Positions 44,288 through 54,191 of a stretch of DNA of 64,000 nt are shown in pieces. This DNA is from Alphaproteobacteria bacterium SO-S41 (GTDB taxonomy: Bacteria > Pseudomonadota > Alphaproteobacteria > Micropepsales > Micropepsaceae). The translations under genes and the position numbers were made by a program. Where the stretch lies: contig AP024629.1 in the NCBI GenBank assembly GCA_019670725.1, forward strand, positions 4,030,001-4,094,000, in the 5' to 3' direction. Below the pieces are notes generated by a model. It worked only from the letters and a program-made list of their open reading frames with translations, did not search any database and had not been told where the DNA came from. Within the stretch, counting starts at the first letter, position 1. Each line of letters begins with the position of its first letter.

Positions 44288-46680
44288 CAGGCGCTGGCAC
44301 CGGCGAGCTTGGGGTGAAGGAAGACAACTTCGTCACGAACGAGCGCCGCAATGTCGGTGTCGGTCAGGCCGAGATCGCCTAGAATCTCCGACGTGTGCTG
44401 CCCGAAGAGCGGACCGGCGGTGCGCATTCCGCCGGGCGTGAGCGACAGCCGGTAGGCCAGCGAGGAGTATTCGCGCGGGCCGACTTCGGGATGATCGAGG
44501 ACCTGGATGAAGCCGCGATCGCGCAGATGCGGATCGCGATAGACCTCGCCGCCGCTCATGACGGGTGCGGCGGGAATGCCGGCCGCCTGCAAGCGGGCCG
44601 CGAGGTCGTGCTTCTCGCGCGTCCGCGTCCAGTCAGCGAGGGCGGCCGTGATGGCGCGGCGCGCGGCGAGGCGTCCCTCAAGGGTCGCCAACGCCGGATC
44701 GTTGAATAGCGCGATGCCCGTGACGTCGCGCAGCTTTTGCCATTGCGCGTCGTCGTAGATGGCGATGGCGATCCACTGATCGTCGCCGGCCGTGGGAAAC
44801 GCATCGTGCGGGGAGGCCCAAGGGACGGCGTTGCCTTCCGGCTTCGTCTCGACGCCATCGACGGCCGTCTGAAGGATGAACTCACCGATCCAGTGAAGCG
44901 CCGCCTCGACCTGGGCGACCTCGACATATTGTCCAAAACCGTCGCGCTCGCGCTGCACGAGCGCCGTCAGGACAGCGGCGGTGCCGTGGAGGCCGCCGAT
45001 CGGATCGAGATAGGCGGGTCCCGTGAGCACGGGTACGCCGTCGCCATAGCCGATCAAGCCGCCCATGCCGGAGGCTGCTTCCATCGTCTTGCCGACGCCG
45101 ACATGGGCCGACCACGGGCCGGTATTTCCGAAGGCCGGCATCTCGACCATGATGATGCGCGGGTTGAGCGCCTTGAGATCGGCATAGCCAAGGCCGAGGC
45201 GCTCGAGCACGCGTGGCGAGAAGTTTGCGACGACGACATCGCAGGTCGCGGCCAGGTCGCGCGCGATCTGAAGCCCGCGCTCGCTTTTCAGATTGAGCGA
45301 CAGCGACTTCTTGTCGTGGTTCTGGGACAGGAACAGAGAGTAGCGGTCCCAGGGATTGTCGTTGGGCTTCCCATCGGCATGCCAGAGCGAGCCGGGATTG
45401 GCGCGCGAGGGCCCGCGCCAGGGATCAAGCGCGATGGCGTTTTCGATCTTGATGACGTCGGCGCCCAGAAAGCTGAGGCCGCGCGTTGCCATCGGACCGG
45501 CCCAAGCGAGCGTAAAGTCGAGCACGCGCAAGCCGGCGAGCGGCAGGCTTCCCGGCAACAGTGCGGTCGCGGGTTTCGCGGGGGCTATTCGGTCGGCCGT
45601 CCATGGCGTGTCACTGTGCTCGCCGAGTTTCGGCGCAGGACGATCGGCGCGGTGTGGCGTCGTGGTCCGGAAGACCGGCCCGAGCGCCGTCATGTCGGGC
45701 TCGCCTGCCGGCTTGCGCAGCATATCGCGCACGCTGAACTGGTTGCCGCTCAACACCTCGGCGGGCGTCGATATAGCCGCGACGCAGAACTTGGCTTCCT
45801 GCAGCGGATCGAAGACGTCGGCCACCGTCTTCTTCTTCGACTTCTCCTCGATGATCGCAACGGCTTCCAGCCAGTGGCGCTGCAGGGTCACGAAGTCGGC
45901 GAAGCGAGGGTCGTTCACGGCCTCCCGCATATCGAAGATTTCGCAGATGGCGGGCCAGTTGCGCTGAACCCACATGATGATCCAGCCATCCTTGAGCTGG
46001 ATCTGGGCCATCATGCCCCCGCCCTCATACTTGCCGCGGACGGCATATGTCTGGGTGAACGAATACTGGGTGACGACCTGCTGCCCCATGGCGGCGCAGG
46101 CCTCCGAAACCGTTGTCTCGACATCCTGCACGAGGCCGCTGCGCTCTCGCACGTAAAGCGCGGTCAGAACGGTCGTGAAAGCGGTGACGCCGGCGGCATA
46201 GGCGCTGCGCTGACCGACGCCGTAAAGCGGTTCGCGGTCGAAGGCGCCCGTCGTGTGCATGACGCCCGACAGCGCATGCTGGATCATCTCGCCGCCGAGC
46301 CAGTCGCGATAGGGCCCGGTCGTGCCGAAGTCGCTTACCGAACAGACAATGGCGCCGGGAATCTCGCCGAGGGCTTGCCGATCAGGCGCCTCCACGAGAA
46401 TGATATCCGCATCCGCACAGAGCTTGCGGACCTCATCGCTGCCCACGATCACCGAACGCTTGCCCGTATTGATATGTCGAAACAGGAGGGAGTTCTCGGG
46501 CGCCTGCCGCTTCGAGGTCTTCGGCCACAGCCCGCGCGTGGGCGAACCGGTCTCGGGCTCTACAAGAACAACCTCGGCGCCGTAGTCGGCAAGCAAACGC
46601 CCGCAATACTGGCCCGCGATCGACATCGTGAGGTCTACGACACGAATGCCCGCAAGGGCCGGGCGTACCAATTTAGTCAT
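44287..46680 (-). CDS. CaiB/BaiF-type CoA transferase, tandem-fused
   Basis: A 797-residue protein made of two family III CoA-transferase units in tandem: residues about 1-370 (VRVVDLTMSIAGQYCGRLLA, DYGAEVVLVEPETGSP) and about 385-797 (LAGLRVLDFTLAWAGPMATR, LGADVIKIENAIALDPWRG, NFSPRVLERLGLGYADL). Family members usually are single ~400-residue chains that interlock as dimers; the fusion would give an intrachain pair. They transfer CoA between carboxylic acids without a covalent acetyl intermediate. It starts soon after the terminator of the TonB receptor gene. Confidence 0.88.
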   Translation of the reverse strand: MTKLVRPALAGIRVVDLTMSIAGQYCGRLLADYGAEVVLVEPETGSPTRGLWPKTSKRQAPENSLLFRHINTGKRSVIVGSDEVRKLCADADIILVEAPDRQALGEIPGAIVCSVSDFGTTGPYRDWLGGEMIQHALSGVMHTTGAFDREPLYGVGQRSAYAAGVTAFTTVLTALYVRERSGLVQDVETTVSEACAAMGQQVVTQYSFTQTYAVRGKYEGGGMMAQIQLKDGWIIMWVQRNWPAICEIFDMREAVNDPRFADFVTLQRHWLEAVAIIEEKSKKKTVADVFDPLQEAKFCVAAISTPAEVLSGNQFSVRDMLRKPAGEPDMTALGPVFRTTTPHRADRPAPKLGEHSDTPWTADRIAPAKPATALLPGSLPLAGLRVLDFTLAWAGPMATRGLSFLGADVIKIENAIALDPWRGPSRANPGSLWHADGKPNDNPWDRYSLFLSQNHDKKSLSLNLKSERGLQIARDLAATCDVVVANFSPRVLERLGLGYADLKALNPRIIMVEMPAFGNTGPWSAHVGVGKTMEAASGMGGLIGYGDGVPVLTGPAYLDPIGGLHGTAAVLTALVQRERDGFGQYVEVAQVEAALHWIGEFILQTAVDGVETKPEGNAVPWASPHDAFPTAGDDQWIAIAIYDDAQWQKLRDVTGIALFNDPALATLEGRLAARRAITAALADWTRTREKHDLAARLQAAGIPAAPVMSGGEVYRDPHLRDRGFIQVLDHPEVGPREYSSLAYRLSLTPGGMRTAGPLFGQHTSEILGDLGLTDTDIAALVRDEVVFLHPKLAGASA

Positions 46681-46703
46681 GAGAGTTCGACCCGGTAAGA
46701 ACC

Positions 46704-46740
46704 GAAAAAGTAGGGCCCGAAGCGCAAGCGCCCCGGGCCC
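46704..46740 (-). terminator. Intrinsic terminator after the TonB receptor gene
   Basis: GGGCCCG (46713-46719) pairs with CGGGCCC (46734-46740), with an inner GCGC/GCGC stem; on the minus strand the stem is followed by TACTTTTTCGG. The CoA-transferase start codon is only 24 bases further on, leaving little room for its own promoter. Confidence 0.75.
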
Positions 46741-46751
46741 AGAGGGGGAAA

Positions 46752-49565
46752 TCAGTAGTCGAAGCGCAGGCCGAGCTTGAAGCTGCGACCGACGCGGTCG
46801 TAGTTCATGTTGCCGATCTGGGAACCGCCGAAGTGGAACTCCGCAGGCGGCGGCGTATCGAAAATGTTGCTGACCGAGAGATAGAGCGTCGCGGTGTTCG
46901 CGAACGTGTCGTCCATCGTGTATTGGATGTTGCCATTGACGACGGTGTTGGATTCAACCGAGTTGTCGTTGATCCGGCCCGCATAGAAATTGTCGTAGGC
47001 GCCGCCCGAGATGTATTGGGCGTTGAGCATGACCGACAAGGGACCATCGGTGTAGATGCCGGTGAGATCCCAGGTCCAGTCGGGCTGCGCCCAGAACAGG
47101 CTTCCCGTCCGATCCAGCGTCGTCACACCGTCGCTTTGCTTGTAGTCGGCGATGTGGCTGGCGAGCAGGCGCAGCTGAAGGTCACCCGACCAGTCGGAAT
47201 TAAGCTGGTCCAGGTCGAAGCGATAGCTCGCCTCGATATCGACGCCGCTGGTCTTCAGCGACTGCAGGTTCAGGTAGGGCGCGGTTACGTTGGTGATGAC
47301 GCCCGCACCGTTGCGGGTGATGAGCCCGCACAGGTCGGCGCTACCCTGATAGCAGCGATTGATGATGTCCTGGAAGGTGAGCGTCGAAATCGCGTCGCGC
47401 ACTTCGATATTGTAGTAGTCGACCGAAACGCTGAAACCGGGCGCCCAGTCAGGCGTGTAGACGATGCCGGCAGCCGTCGTATCGGCCTCTTCTGGCTTCA
47501 GGTCGGGATTGCCGGCCGTGAAACTCTGCGTGACCGCGGTAGTGTTGGTCAGCGGGTCGATTAGGATGGCCGTAGTCTGGGCGACGCCGGAGAAGAGTTC
47601 AAGGACGTTCGGCGCCCGGATGTCGCGCGAGCGGGTCGCACGGATCTTGAATTCGGAGGTCGGCTCGTAGGTGAGGCCGACTTTCCAGGTTACGACCGAT
47701 CCGCTGGTCGAGTAGTTTGTAAAGCGCACCGCCGCATTGAGGTCGAGTGAATCAGCCCACGACGTGTCGCGTGCCAACGGAATGACCGTTTCGACGAAGC
47801 CTTCCGCGACATTGTACTTGCCGCTCAGAGGCTGCGGATTGCCCAGCACGAACAGCCGCTGCTGCGATCGGCTATCGACGGTCTGAACCGCGGATTCCTC
47901 GCGGTACTCGCCGCCAAACGCGACCGAGACGGGGCCTGCCCAGGTTTCAAAGGGTTCACCGCTGAGACTGAAAGCCGCGACCTGCTGTTCAACGATAAGC
48001 TGAGCCTGCGAGCTACCCATGACATAGGCGATGGCGGAGGTCGAAGGCGAACCGACGCCAAAAAGATTCAGCGGCTGGCAGCCATTGGCAGGACTGGTCA
48101 GGCTCGAGCGGCAGACCACGGCTCCCGTCGCCGGATTGATGACGGCGTCGATCGCTGCGGTCCAATTGGCGCGGACAACGTTGTTGTCGATCCGGAAATC
48201 GTCGCGGTTTTTGCCGTATTCGTAATAGGCCTTCAACGTCCAATCGCCGAAGACCGTCCCGTCGATACCGATGGTGTAGCGCTGCGTCGTGTTCTTTCGA
48301 CGAACGACGGCAGGTCCGATATCGGCCGACGTGCGGCCGAGCTGGAAGCTGGTAATTCCGGCATTCGTCATGGCAGTGCGCACGGAGGCAGGAAGGTACG
48401 CGTTATCCTGCTGGATGGTGTAGAACCCTTGGGTCAACGAGCTCGGTTCAGAGCTGTAGACGAAAGTTGAGCTGTAACCGTACAGACCGTCCGCGTGGAT
48501 CTTCAGATCATCCGTAAGATCGTAGGTCAGGCGGCCGTACACGTTGCCGATAATCTGGGGGGCCGCTGTGAAGGCGACATAGGGTGCGCTCGACTGGTTC
48601 GCGCGCGGGGTGACGCAGGCCTGCTGGGACGAAGTTACGATTTCGCAGAATGTGTACGGCGCGGGCGTGCCGCCGGGTCCAAACTGCGTACCCCGCAGCG
48701 GACCGCTTACGATGACGCCGCCCAGCGTCGCGAGATAATAGACATTCGGCAGCAGCAGGAATTGAGGCTGGCCGTTGCCCGCTACAAACGCCGGGTTCGG
48801 GATGAGGTCCATGGACGGACTTTGCGTCCAGGGCCGCTGTCGTGGGTCGACACCTTCCGACTGATAATATTCGCCGCTCAGCAAATAGTGGAAATTGTCG
48901 GTCAGGTCGCCACCGGCGGCGAGGCCGATTTTGCCTGAGCGATTGTCACCGCGTGACGACACGCCACCCTGAATTTCGCCCTTGTAGCCATGATAGTCGG
49001 TGTCGAGCACGAGGTTGACGACGCCGGCAACGGCATCGGAGCCCCAGGCGGCCGACGCACCGCCGGTCACGACATCGACCCGCTTCATCAGCAAGGAGGG
49101 GAAGATCGCGACATCGACCGTGCCGATTGCCGTGCTGGGCACGGTACGTTCGCCGTTGAACAGAACGAGGCTGCGATTGGCGCCGAGGCCGCGCAGATTG
49201 ACGAAGCTCTGGCCGGCATTGCCAGCGACGCCGGACCCGCCCGTGCCGGTCGTGGCGCTTGCCTTGAACACAGGCAACGTTGACAGGACATCGGCTATAT
49301 TGCCTGGCGCTCTGCGCTGGAGGGTCTCAGACGTGACGACAGTTGTCGGCGTCGGCGCGTTATAGCCGTTGCGCACGACGCGCGTTCCGGTGACGACGAC
49401 CTCTTCCTCGGCCGAGGCATCTTCGCTGTCGGCCGCGGCCGCCGGCTTCGCCGAGTCCTGCGCGAAGGCGACGGTGCCGGCCATGGCCCAAGCACCTAGC
49501 GCCAAACCAAAGGCCGCCCCTCGCATCAACCCGTTTTTGAGTACAGTTTCGCCCCGCCGCACCAT
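46752..49565 (-). CDS. TonB-dependent outer membrane receptor
   Basis: A 937-residue receptor: signal peptide (FGLALGAWAMAGTVAFAQ), acidic linker, TonB-box-like EEEVVVTGTRVVRNG, plug motifs (VLSTLPVFKAS, FVNLRGLGANRSLVLFNGER, GSDAVAGVVNLVLDTDY) and a large barrel ending SFKLGLRFDY. It belongs to the long receptors of sphingomonads and Caulobacterales. GGGAGG precedes the ATG at 49565. Ligand unknown; the CoA-transferase/crotonase genes downstream suggest an organic acid or lipid-like nutrient. Confidence 0.9.
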   Translation of the reverse strand: MVRRGETVLKNGLMRGAAFGLALGAWAMAGTVAFAQDSAKPAAAADSEDASAEEEVVVTGTRVVRNGYNAPTPTTVVTSETLQRRAPGNIADVLSTLPVFKASATTGTGGSGVAGNAGQSFVNLRGLGANRSLVLFNGERTVPSTAIGTVDVAIFPSLLMKRVDVVTGGASAAWGSDAVAGVVNLVLDTDYHGYKGEIQGGVSSRGDNRSGKIGLAAGGDLTDNFHYLLSGEYYQSEGVDPRQRPWTQSPSMDLIPNPAFVAGNGQPQFLLLPNVYYLATLGGVIVSGPLRGTQFGPGGTPAPYTFCEIVTSSQQACVTPRANQSSAPYVAFTAAPQIIGNVYGRLTYDLTDDLKIHADGLYGYSSTFVYSSEPSSLTQGFYTIQQDNAYLPASVRTAMTNAGITSFQLGRTSADIGPAVVRRKNTTQRYTIGIDGTVFGDWTLKAYYEYGKNRDDFRIDNNVVRANWTAAIDAVINPATGAVVCRSSLTSPANGCQPLNLFGVGSPSTSAIAYVMGSSQAQLIVEQQVAAFSLSGEPFETWAGPVSVAFGGEYREESAVQTVDSRSQQRLFVLGNPQPLSGKYNVAEGFVETVIPLARDTSWADSLDLNAAVRFTNYSTSGSVVTWKVGLTYEPTSEFKIRATRSRDIRAPNVLELFSGVAQTTAILIDPLTNTTAVTQSFTAGNPDLKPEEADTTAAGIVYTPDWAPGFSVSVDYYNIEVRDAISTLTFQDIINRCYQGSADLCGLITRNGAGVITNVTAPYLNLQSLKTSGVDIEASYRFDLDQLNSDWSGDLQLRLLASHIADYKQSDGVTTLDRTGSLFWAQPDWTWDLTGIYTDGPLSVMLNAQYISGGAYDNFYAGRINDNSVESNTVVNGNIQYTMDDTFANTATLYLSVSNIFDTPPPAEFHFGGSQIGNMNYDRVGRSFKLGLRFDY

Positions 49566-50213
49566 GGTGCCTCCCAGATTCCGCCCAAAATTATTGTGCC
49601 CGCCGCGCTTGCTGCGCACCGGTGGCTTTGCTCTCTAGCGTCTGCCCATAGGCTTCAACGCTTCGGAGCGCGTCCTTGTGTGTGGGCAAACGCTAGCACG
49701 CAGTTTTCTGCGCACCACGGCAATCGCGCAGCCGGTTTTGACATATTTGCAGCGAGGAACTCGGAGAGGCGATGTCGGAGGCCGAGATGGACATTCGACA
49801 ATGACGTGAGGTTTGTGCGGCTGTATCGTTAGGACGAAGCCTTCTTGCGCAGACCACAGCTAGCCGGCGCTTTGCTGAGACCAATTCGCTTGGCCATTCA
49901 GGAGCGCGCCTGCGGATAGTCGGCGTCACCATCGGATAGGACGCCGGAAAGTTTCATTTCGCGCGTTACGCTTTGGGCGTCAGATCGAAATGCAGCGGAC
50001 ATAGCGCTTCAGCATCTTCAGCTTCGCGCCGCCCTCCATGCAGGTGATCTACGCGCCTGTCACCAACTTCTCGGTCGGCACAGCCGGCCTCAAATCGGTC
50101 GCATCGACTAGACACGCTCTGACCTAGGCGCAGTATCATAGGGGCTCACGAGCGGGGCTGCGAGCAAGCGGTTTCGTCAGCAACAATTGTCAGCGAGCGC
50201 AGGAAATCCAGTC
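49566..50213. other. Intergenic region of about 650 bases
   Basis: No convincing intact gene. On the minus strand 50126-49980 there is a stretch that reads like decayed coding sequence (DATDLRPAVPTEKLVTGA, one in-frame TAG at 50051-50049, then ITCMEGGAKLKMLKRYVRC and a TGA). The RPxxPxEKL piece recalls the N-terminal region of IS5-type transposases, but the match is short. The divergent promoters of the TonB receptor and the crotonase must also lie here. Confidence 0.3.
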
Positions 50214-51020
50214 ATGCAAGAACCATATGAAACCATCCATGTTGAGAAACGCCTTGATGTCGATTGGCTGACGCTCAATCGGCCAGAGTCGATGAATGCG
50301 ATCTCGTTACAGATGGTTTCCGAGCTGAACGATTATTTTGGAAGCCTCTACAACGATCAGAGCGTTCGCATCGTTGTCATGCGTGGGGCTGGGCGAGCCT
50401 TCTGTGCCGGGCTGGACATCAAGCAACGCAACGATTCAGCGCGCGGTCCTCAGCCCTTCGGCGGCGGCTTCGGCTTTCAGGGGTTTCTTGCCGACGTCTA
50501 TATAAAGATGCGCCGCTGCCCGCAGCCCATTCTATCTCTCATTCATGGCCCGGCATGCGGGGGTGGCTTCGCCTTCGCCCTGGCCTCCGACATTCGCATC
50601 GCGGGTGAGAGCGCGCGGATGAATGCCGCTTTCATCAAGCTTGGCCTTTCGTCATGCGATATGGGCGTTAGCTACTTCCTGCCCCGGCTCGTTGGAGGTT
50701 CGGTGGCATCGGAGCTCATGCTCACTGGACGCTTCATCAACGCGGCGCGTGCGCTGGCCACCGGTCTGGTTTCGGAGGTGGTACCCGACGCCGATCTGGA
50801 AGTGGCGGCGCAGCCCTACATCGACGAAATGCTTGCCGCATCCCCAATGGGTCTCCGGATGACCAAGGAAGGTCTCGCAATGGCCATTGACGGAAATAGC
50901 CTTGAATCCGTGATGGCCATTGAGAACCGCAACCAGGTCATGGCGTCTAAAAGCCAAAACTTCGCCGAAGGCATGCGAGCCTTCCTTGAAAAGCGCCCGC
51001 CGGTCTATCAGCCTGATTGA
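50214..51020 (+). CDS. Enoyl-CoA hydratase/isomerase family protein
   Basis: A 268-residue crotonase: DWLTLNRPESMNAIS, oxyanion motif GAGRAFCAGLDIKQR, GPACGGGFAFALASDIRIAG and FIKLGLSSCDMGVSYFLPRL. The Asp in SSCDMG sits where dienoyl-CoA isomerases keep their catalytic Asp, while the hydratase Glu is absent, so an isomerase or related lyase is more likely than a hydratase. ATG 50214 with AGGAAA upstream was preferred over an upstream TTG. It stands alone on the plus strand. Confidence 0.85.
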   Translation: MQEPYETIHVEKRLDVDWLTLNRPESMNAISLQMVSELNDYFGSLYNDQSVRIVVMRGAGRAFCAGLDIKQRNDSARGPQPFGGGFGFQGFLADVYIKMRRCPQPILSLIHGPACGGGFAFALASDIRIAGESARMNAAFIKLGLSSCDMGVSYFLPRLVGGSVASELMLTGRFINAARALATGLVSEVVPDADLEVAAQPYIDEMLAASPMGLRMTKEGLAMAIDGNSLESVMAIENRNQVMASKSQNFAEGMRAFLEKRPPVYQPD

Positions 51021-51234
51021 GGGGAGGGTCGCGCTTTCGATACAGCTATGACCACTCCTGTTCCATAACGTTCCAACTGCGCCTGCCAACTCTGAGCGCA
51101 AAACTCAAAATGTCAGCACCCCATAACGCCGACCCGATCCTGTTGCTAGTCACGGGACACACAGCGCAACTCCCCGTTTAGGGAGGTGCCGCTCTCCGAT
51201 CCAATCAGTAGCGTCCCCGCCATCTGGGGGCCAA

Positions 51235-53994
51235 ATGCTGTTATCCAAAAAACGGTCTATTCGGGCAGTCGTCGGTGCCGGCGTGTGCCTTCTTGCCTTG
51301 ACGTATCCCGCTGCAGCGCAGTCCGTGCCGGGCGCCAGCGTCACCTTCCTTCAGGGCGTCAAAGCCGGGGATCTCACCTATAATTCTCGCATCAACGCGA
51401 ACGGACGCATACTTGCCGGGATAACGGCCGACGGCCTGCTTCGTTGGGTCGATGGCAAGCCGACCCTGGTGAAGGAGGCGTTCGTCATCGAGGACGTCGG
51501 GGGGATCAGCGGCGATGGCAGAGTCATCTTCGGCACGCAACAGTTCGCCCGTCGCCCCGGGTCCAGCACCGCCACGTTCCGCCGCACAGCGTTCATCTGG
51601 ACCGAAGCGGGCGGCTATCGCATCCTGGACCTGCCGCCTGGCCTGCCCGACGACGACACGAGCACCTACGGGGCGGGCGTGAATACGCTTGGCACGGTCG
51701 CGATCGTGAACGCCTCGACCCTGGTCGGCTCGCAATTCCAGGACAATTTCAACGTGACGGATGTCATGCGCGCCTATCGCTGGACGGAGGCGGGCGGTTA
51801 TCAGAGCCTCGGATCACTGCCTGGTGTAGCGCCCGCGCCCCCCGCCAACGGTAGTCTTCGCTGGGGCATCTCTGCGCAGGCGATCAGCGGCGACGGCTCG
51901 GTCATTGCCGGTCTCACCTTCGATGGAACACCGGTCAGCAGCGATTTCACCAGCGATATCGGCGCGTTCCGGTGGACTGAGGCGACAGGCCTGACTTCAT
52001 TGCCGTTTCTGTCCGCGACGCCCGCAGGCGCAAGCCGGTTCGCAGAAGCGCGCGGCATCAGCCGTGACGGATCCACCATCGTCGGGGCCTCGCGCAGCGC
52101 CGCAGGCGATACCGAAGCCGTCTTCTGGAAGAACGGCGCCATCACCTCCCTCGGCATCCTTCCCGGCGCAACAGGCAACGACCGTCTTACCTATGCGCAG
52201 GGTGCCAATGGCGATGGCAGCGTGATCGTCGGCTATTCCAATTCCGGTACGTCCGATAATGGGATCGCCTGGCGCTGGACAAAGACCACCGGCATTCAGG
52301 ATCTCAACCAGGTCGTTCGCAACGCCGGTTTCGACTTGGGCCCTTGGCGCCTTACGCAGGCCTGGGGGGTATCCGACGACGGTCAGTTCCTCACCGGCGA
52401 TGCGGACAGCGAGGACAATGAGCTCGCTTTTGTGCTCCAGCTCGCCAGCATTACGCAGACGAAGCTGGTGGTGCAGCTCACCCTACCCGGCGTCACGCTG
52501 ACCTCGATCGTCAATCAGACGTTCAACACGAACGTCCGCGGCCTGCTCAACGGCGCGGTCGTCTACAACAACACCTTCACCGATGCGATCAACAGCACGG
52601 CCGGGGCGACGGCGCTGACGCGCGCGACCGATGCGGTACGCGTCGGTTCTGGCCTCCGCCGCCTCATCGTGGAAGCGCCGCGGCTGATCGCGAATACGAC
52701 CACGGTGCTGAGCTCGACAAACGCGATCGTCAACACGCTGACCAGTACGCAGATCACCACCGCCGCCGTCACAAATTCCGGGCCGGCGATCATCGCGACT
52801 GGTGATCTCGGCACCTGCGCGACCGCGGCGGTCAACAACCTGCCGCCGACCGGCTGCTCGCTTCCCGGCACGCCGTACACAGTCGACGACGGCACGATCA
52901 ACACCAACATTTACACCAACACGATCAACTCGATCACGCCGACGACCACGCCCACGGTGAACCAGCTCATCACCGCCGAGTGGCGCGTCTCGGCGATCAT
53001 GGGCAACCAGATCGGCACCGTGCACGCCCAGTCGGCCACGGCAGGGTTCGACCAGGGCACGCGGTTCACCGCGCTGATGCTGGAGGGTGGCAGTGCGGCG
53101 GAGGCAGGTCCGCGCAGCGTCGAGGTTGCCTCGCTCGATCCGGTGCCGGTGCCCGTCGCTGACGGCTGGTACGCCTTTGGGGAAGGCTTCGGCGCGTGGA
53201 CCGATTATGACGCCGATCCCAGCCGGGCGATCGCCGCGAGCGACAGCTCGCTCACGGGCTTCTCCGCGGGCGTCGCGGGTTCAGCCGGCAGCGATCTGGT
53301 GCTGGGTGCCGCGGTCCAGTGGGCACGGTCTGAGTTCGACGTGCACGACCGGTTCGCGCCGGAGAACCTCACACTTGAGCTGACCCAGCTTGGCCTCTTC
53401 GGCGCATGGCAGACCGGCGACTTCACGCTCGCGGGCTCGGCCGGCTACGGCACAGGCACAGCGGACACCATCATCGGCAACCAGACCGTGGGCCTCGCGC
53501 GCGCCAGCAAGGACGAGACCCTGTGGACGGTTGGTCTGGAGGCCGGCTACGACATCGACCTTGGCGACACGATCCTGACGCCGGTGGTCGGGCTGTATCA
53601 TGTCAATGTCAGTCTCGACGGCTTCACGGAAGCCGGCACCGGCCCATTGCTGACCGGCTTCGAGAGCGATGCGGAACGCACCCGCCTCTATATGGGCGTC
53701 GATGCCATGGCGCAGTGGGGTGCCGCCGACCGTCCGGTCACGCTGGCCCTGAAGGCCCGCGCCTTCAACGATTTGGGCGACAGCGACGGGTTGGCTAATC
53801 TTGCCTTCCTATCGGCGCCGACTGTCCGTCTGGCTGCGCACGGTCCGGCCGTAGGGCGCTGGGGGGCAGACCTTGGTGCCGGTCTCGCGATGACGATTGG
53901 CGACCGCACGGATCTCTATGCCCGCTACGATGGCCAATTCCGCGAAGGGGCACAGACCCATGCTGTTTCCGCCGGGATCCGGCTGGCGTTTTAG
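51235..53994 (+). CDS. HAF-repeat autotransporter
   Basis: A 919-residue secreted protein: signal peptide (AVVGAGVCLLALTYPAAAQ), a passenger of HAF/beta-propeller-like repeats up to about residue 400 (ISGDGRVIFGTQ, ISGDGSVIAGLT, ISRDGSTIVGAS, GDGSVIVGYS, each ending near FRWTEAxG), a Thr/Asn-rich stalk (about 420-600) and a C-terminal autotransporter barrel from about 640 ending HAVSAGIRLAF with the terminal Phe. The passenger probably remains at or is released from the cell surface. Role unknown; adhesion or sensing is possible. Single gene, followed by repeat copy A. Confidence 0.87.
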   Translation: MLLSKKRSIRAVVGAGVCLLALTYPAAAQSVPGASVTFLQGVKAGDLTYNSRINANGRILAGITADGLLRWVDGKPTLVKEAFVIEDVGGISGDGRVIFGTQQFARRPGSSTATFRRTAFIWTEAGGYRILDLPPGLPDDDTSTYGAGVNTLGTVAIVNASTLVGSQFQDNFNVTDVMRAYRWTEAGGYQSLGSLPGVAPAPPANGSLRWGISAQAISGDGSVIAGLTFDGTPVSSDFTSDIGAFRWTEATGLTSLPFLSATPAGASRFAEARGISRDGSTIVGASRSAAGDTEAVFWKNGAITSLGILPGATGNDRLTYAQGANGDGSVIVGYSNSGTSDNGIAWRWTKTTGIQDLNQVVRNAGFDLGPWRLTQAWGVSDDGQFLTGDADSEDNELAFVLQLASITQTKLVVQLTLPGVTLTSIVNQTFNTNVRGLLNGAVVYNNTFTDAINSTAGATALTRATDAVRVGSGLRRLIVEAPRLIANTTTVLSSTNAIVNTLTSTQITTAAVTNSGPAIIATGDLGTCATAAVNNLPPTGCSLPGTPYTVDDGTINTNIYTNTINSITPTTTPTVNQLITAEWRVSAIMGNQIGTVHAQSATAGFDQGTRFTALMLEGGSAAEAGPRSVEVASLDPVPVPVADGWYAFGEGFGAWTDYDADPSRAIAASDSSLTGFSAGVAGSAGSDLVLGAAVQWARSEFDVHDRFAPENLTLELTQLGLFGAWQTGDFTLAGSAGYGTGTADTIIGNQTVGLARASKDETLWTVGLEAGYDIDLGDTILTPVVGLYHVNVSLDGFTEAGTGPLLTGFESDAERTRLYMGVDAMAQWGAADRPVTLALKARAFNDLGDSDGLANLAFLSAPTVRLAAHGPAVGRWGADLGAGLAMTIGDRTDLYARYDGQFREGAQTHAVSAGIRLAF

Positions 53995-54000
53995 CACGCC

Positions 54001-54041
54001 GGCGTCGTCATGTTATGAACCTAAGCGCGAAGTGTGCTCGG
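54001..54041 (+). repeat. Intergenic repeat, copy A
   Basis: Starts GGCGTCGTCATGTTATG and contains CTAAGCGCGAA and GCTCGG. It matches copy B at 62356-62398 in the same orientation, with a shared GGCG-NN-GTCAT-N-TTATG core, the identical CTAAGCGCGAA and a shared GCTCGG end. It lies seven bases past the autotransporter stop. Confidence 0.6.
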
Positions 54042-54191
54042 CAACGAGGTCAATCCCCCGCAGCAACATTTCACGCTAACGTTCAGCGTTGTAGGCTCGC
54101 GCAGTCTAGGCGCGCATGCGAGAGGGTTTGAAAACGCCCGAATCTTAGTAGCCAGACCGAGGCGAACGGGAGTGCACCTCAACCCTTCGCT

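Noticed and set aside
44737-46698. Plus-strand open frame of about 650 codons opposite the CoA transferase
   Set aside because: Shadow frame without motifs, extending over the start region of the real gene.
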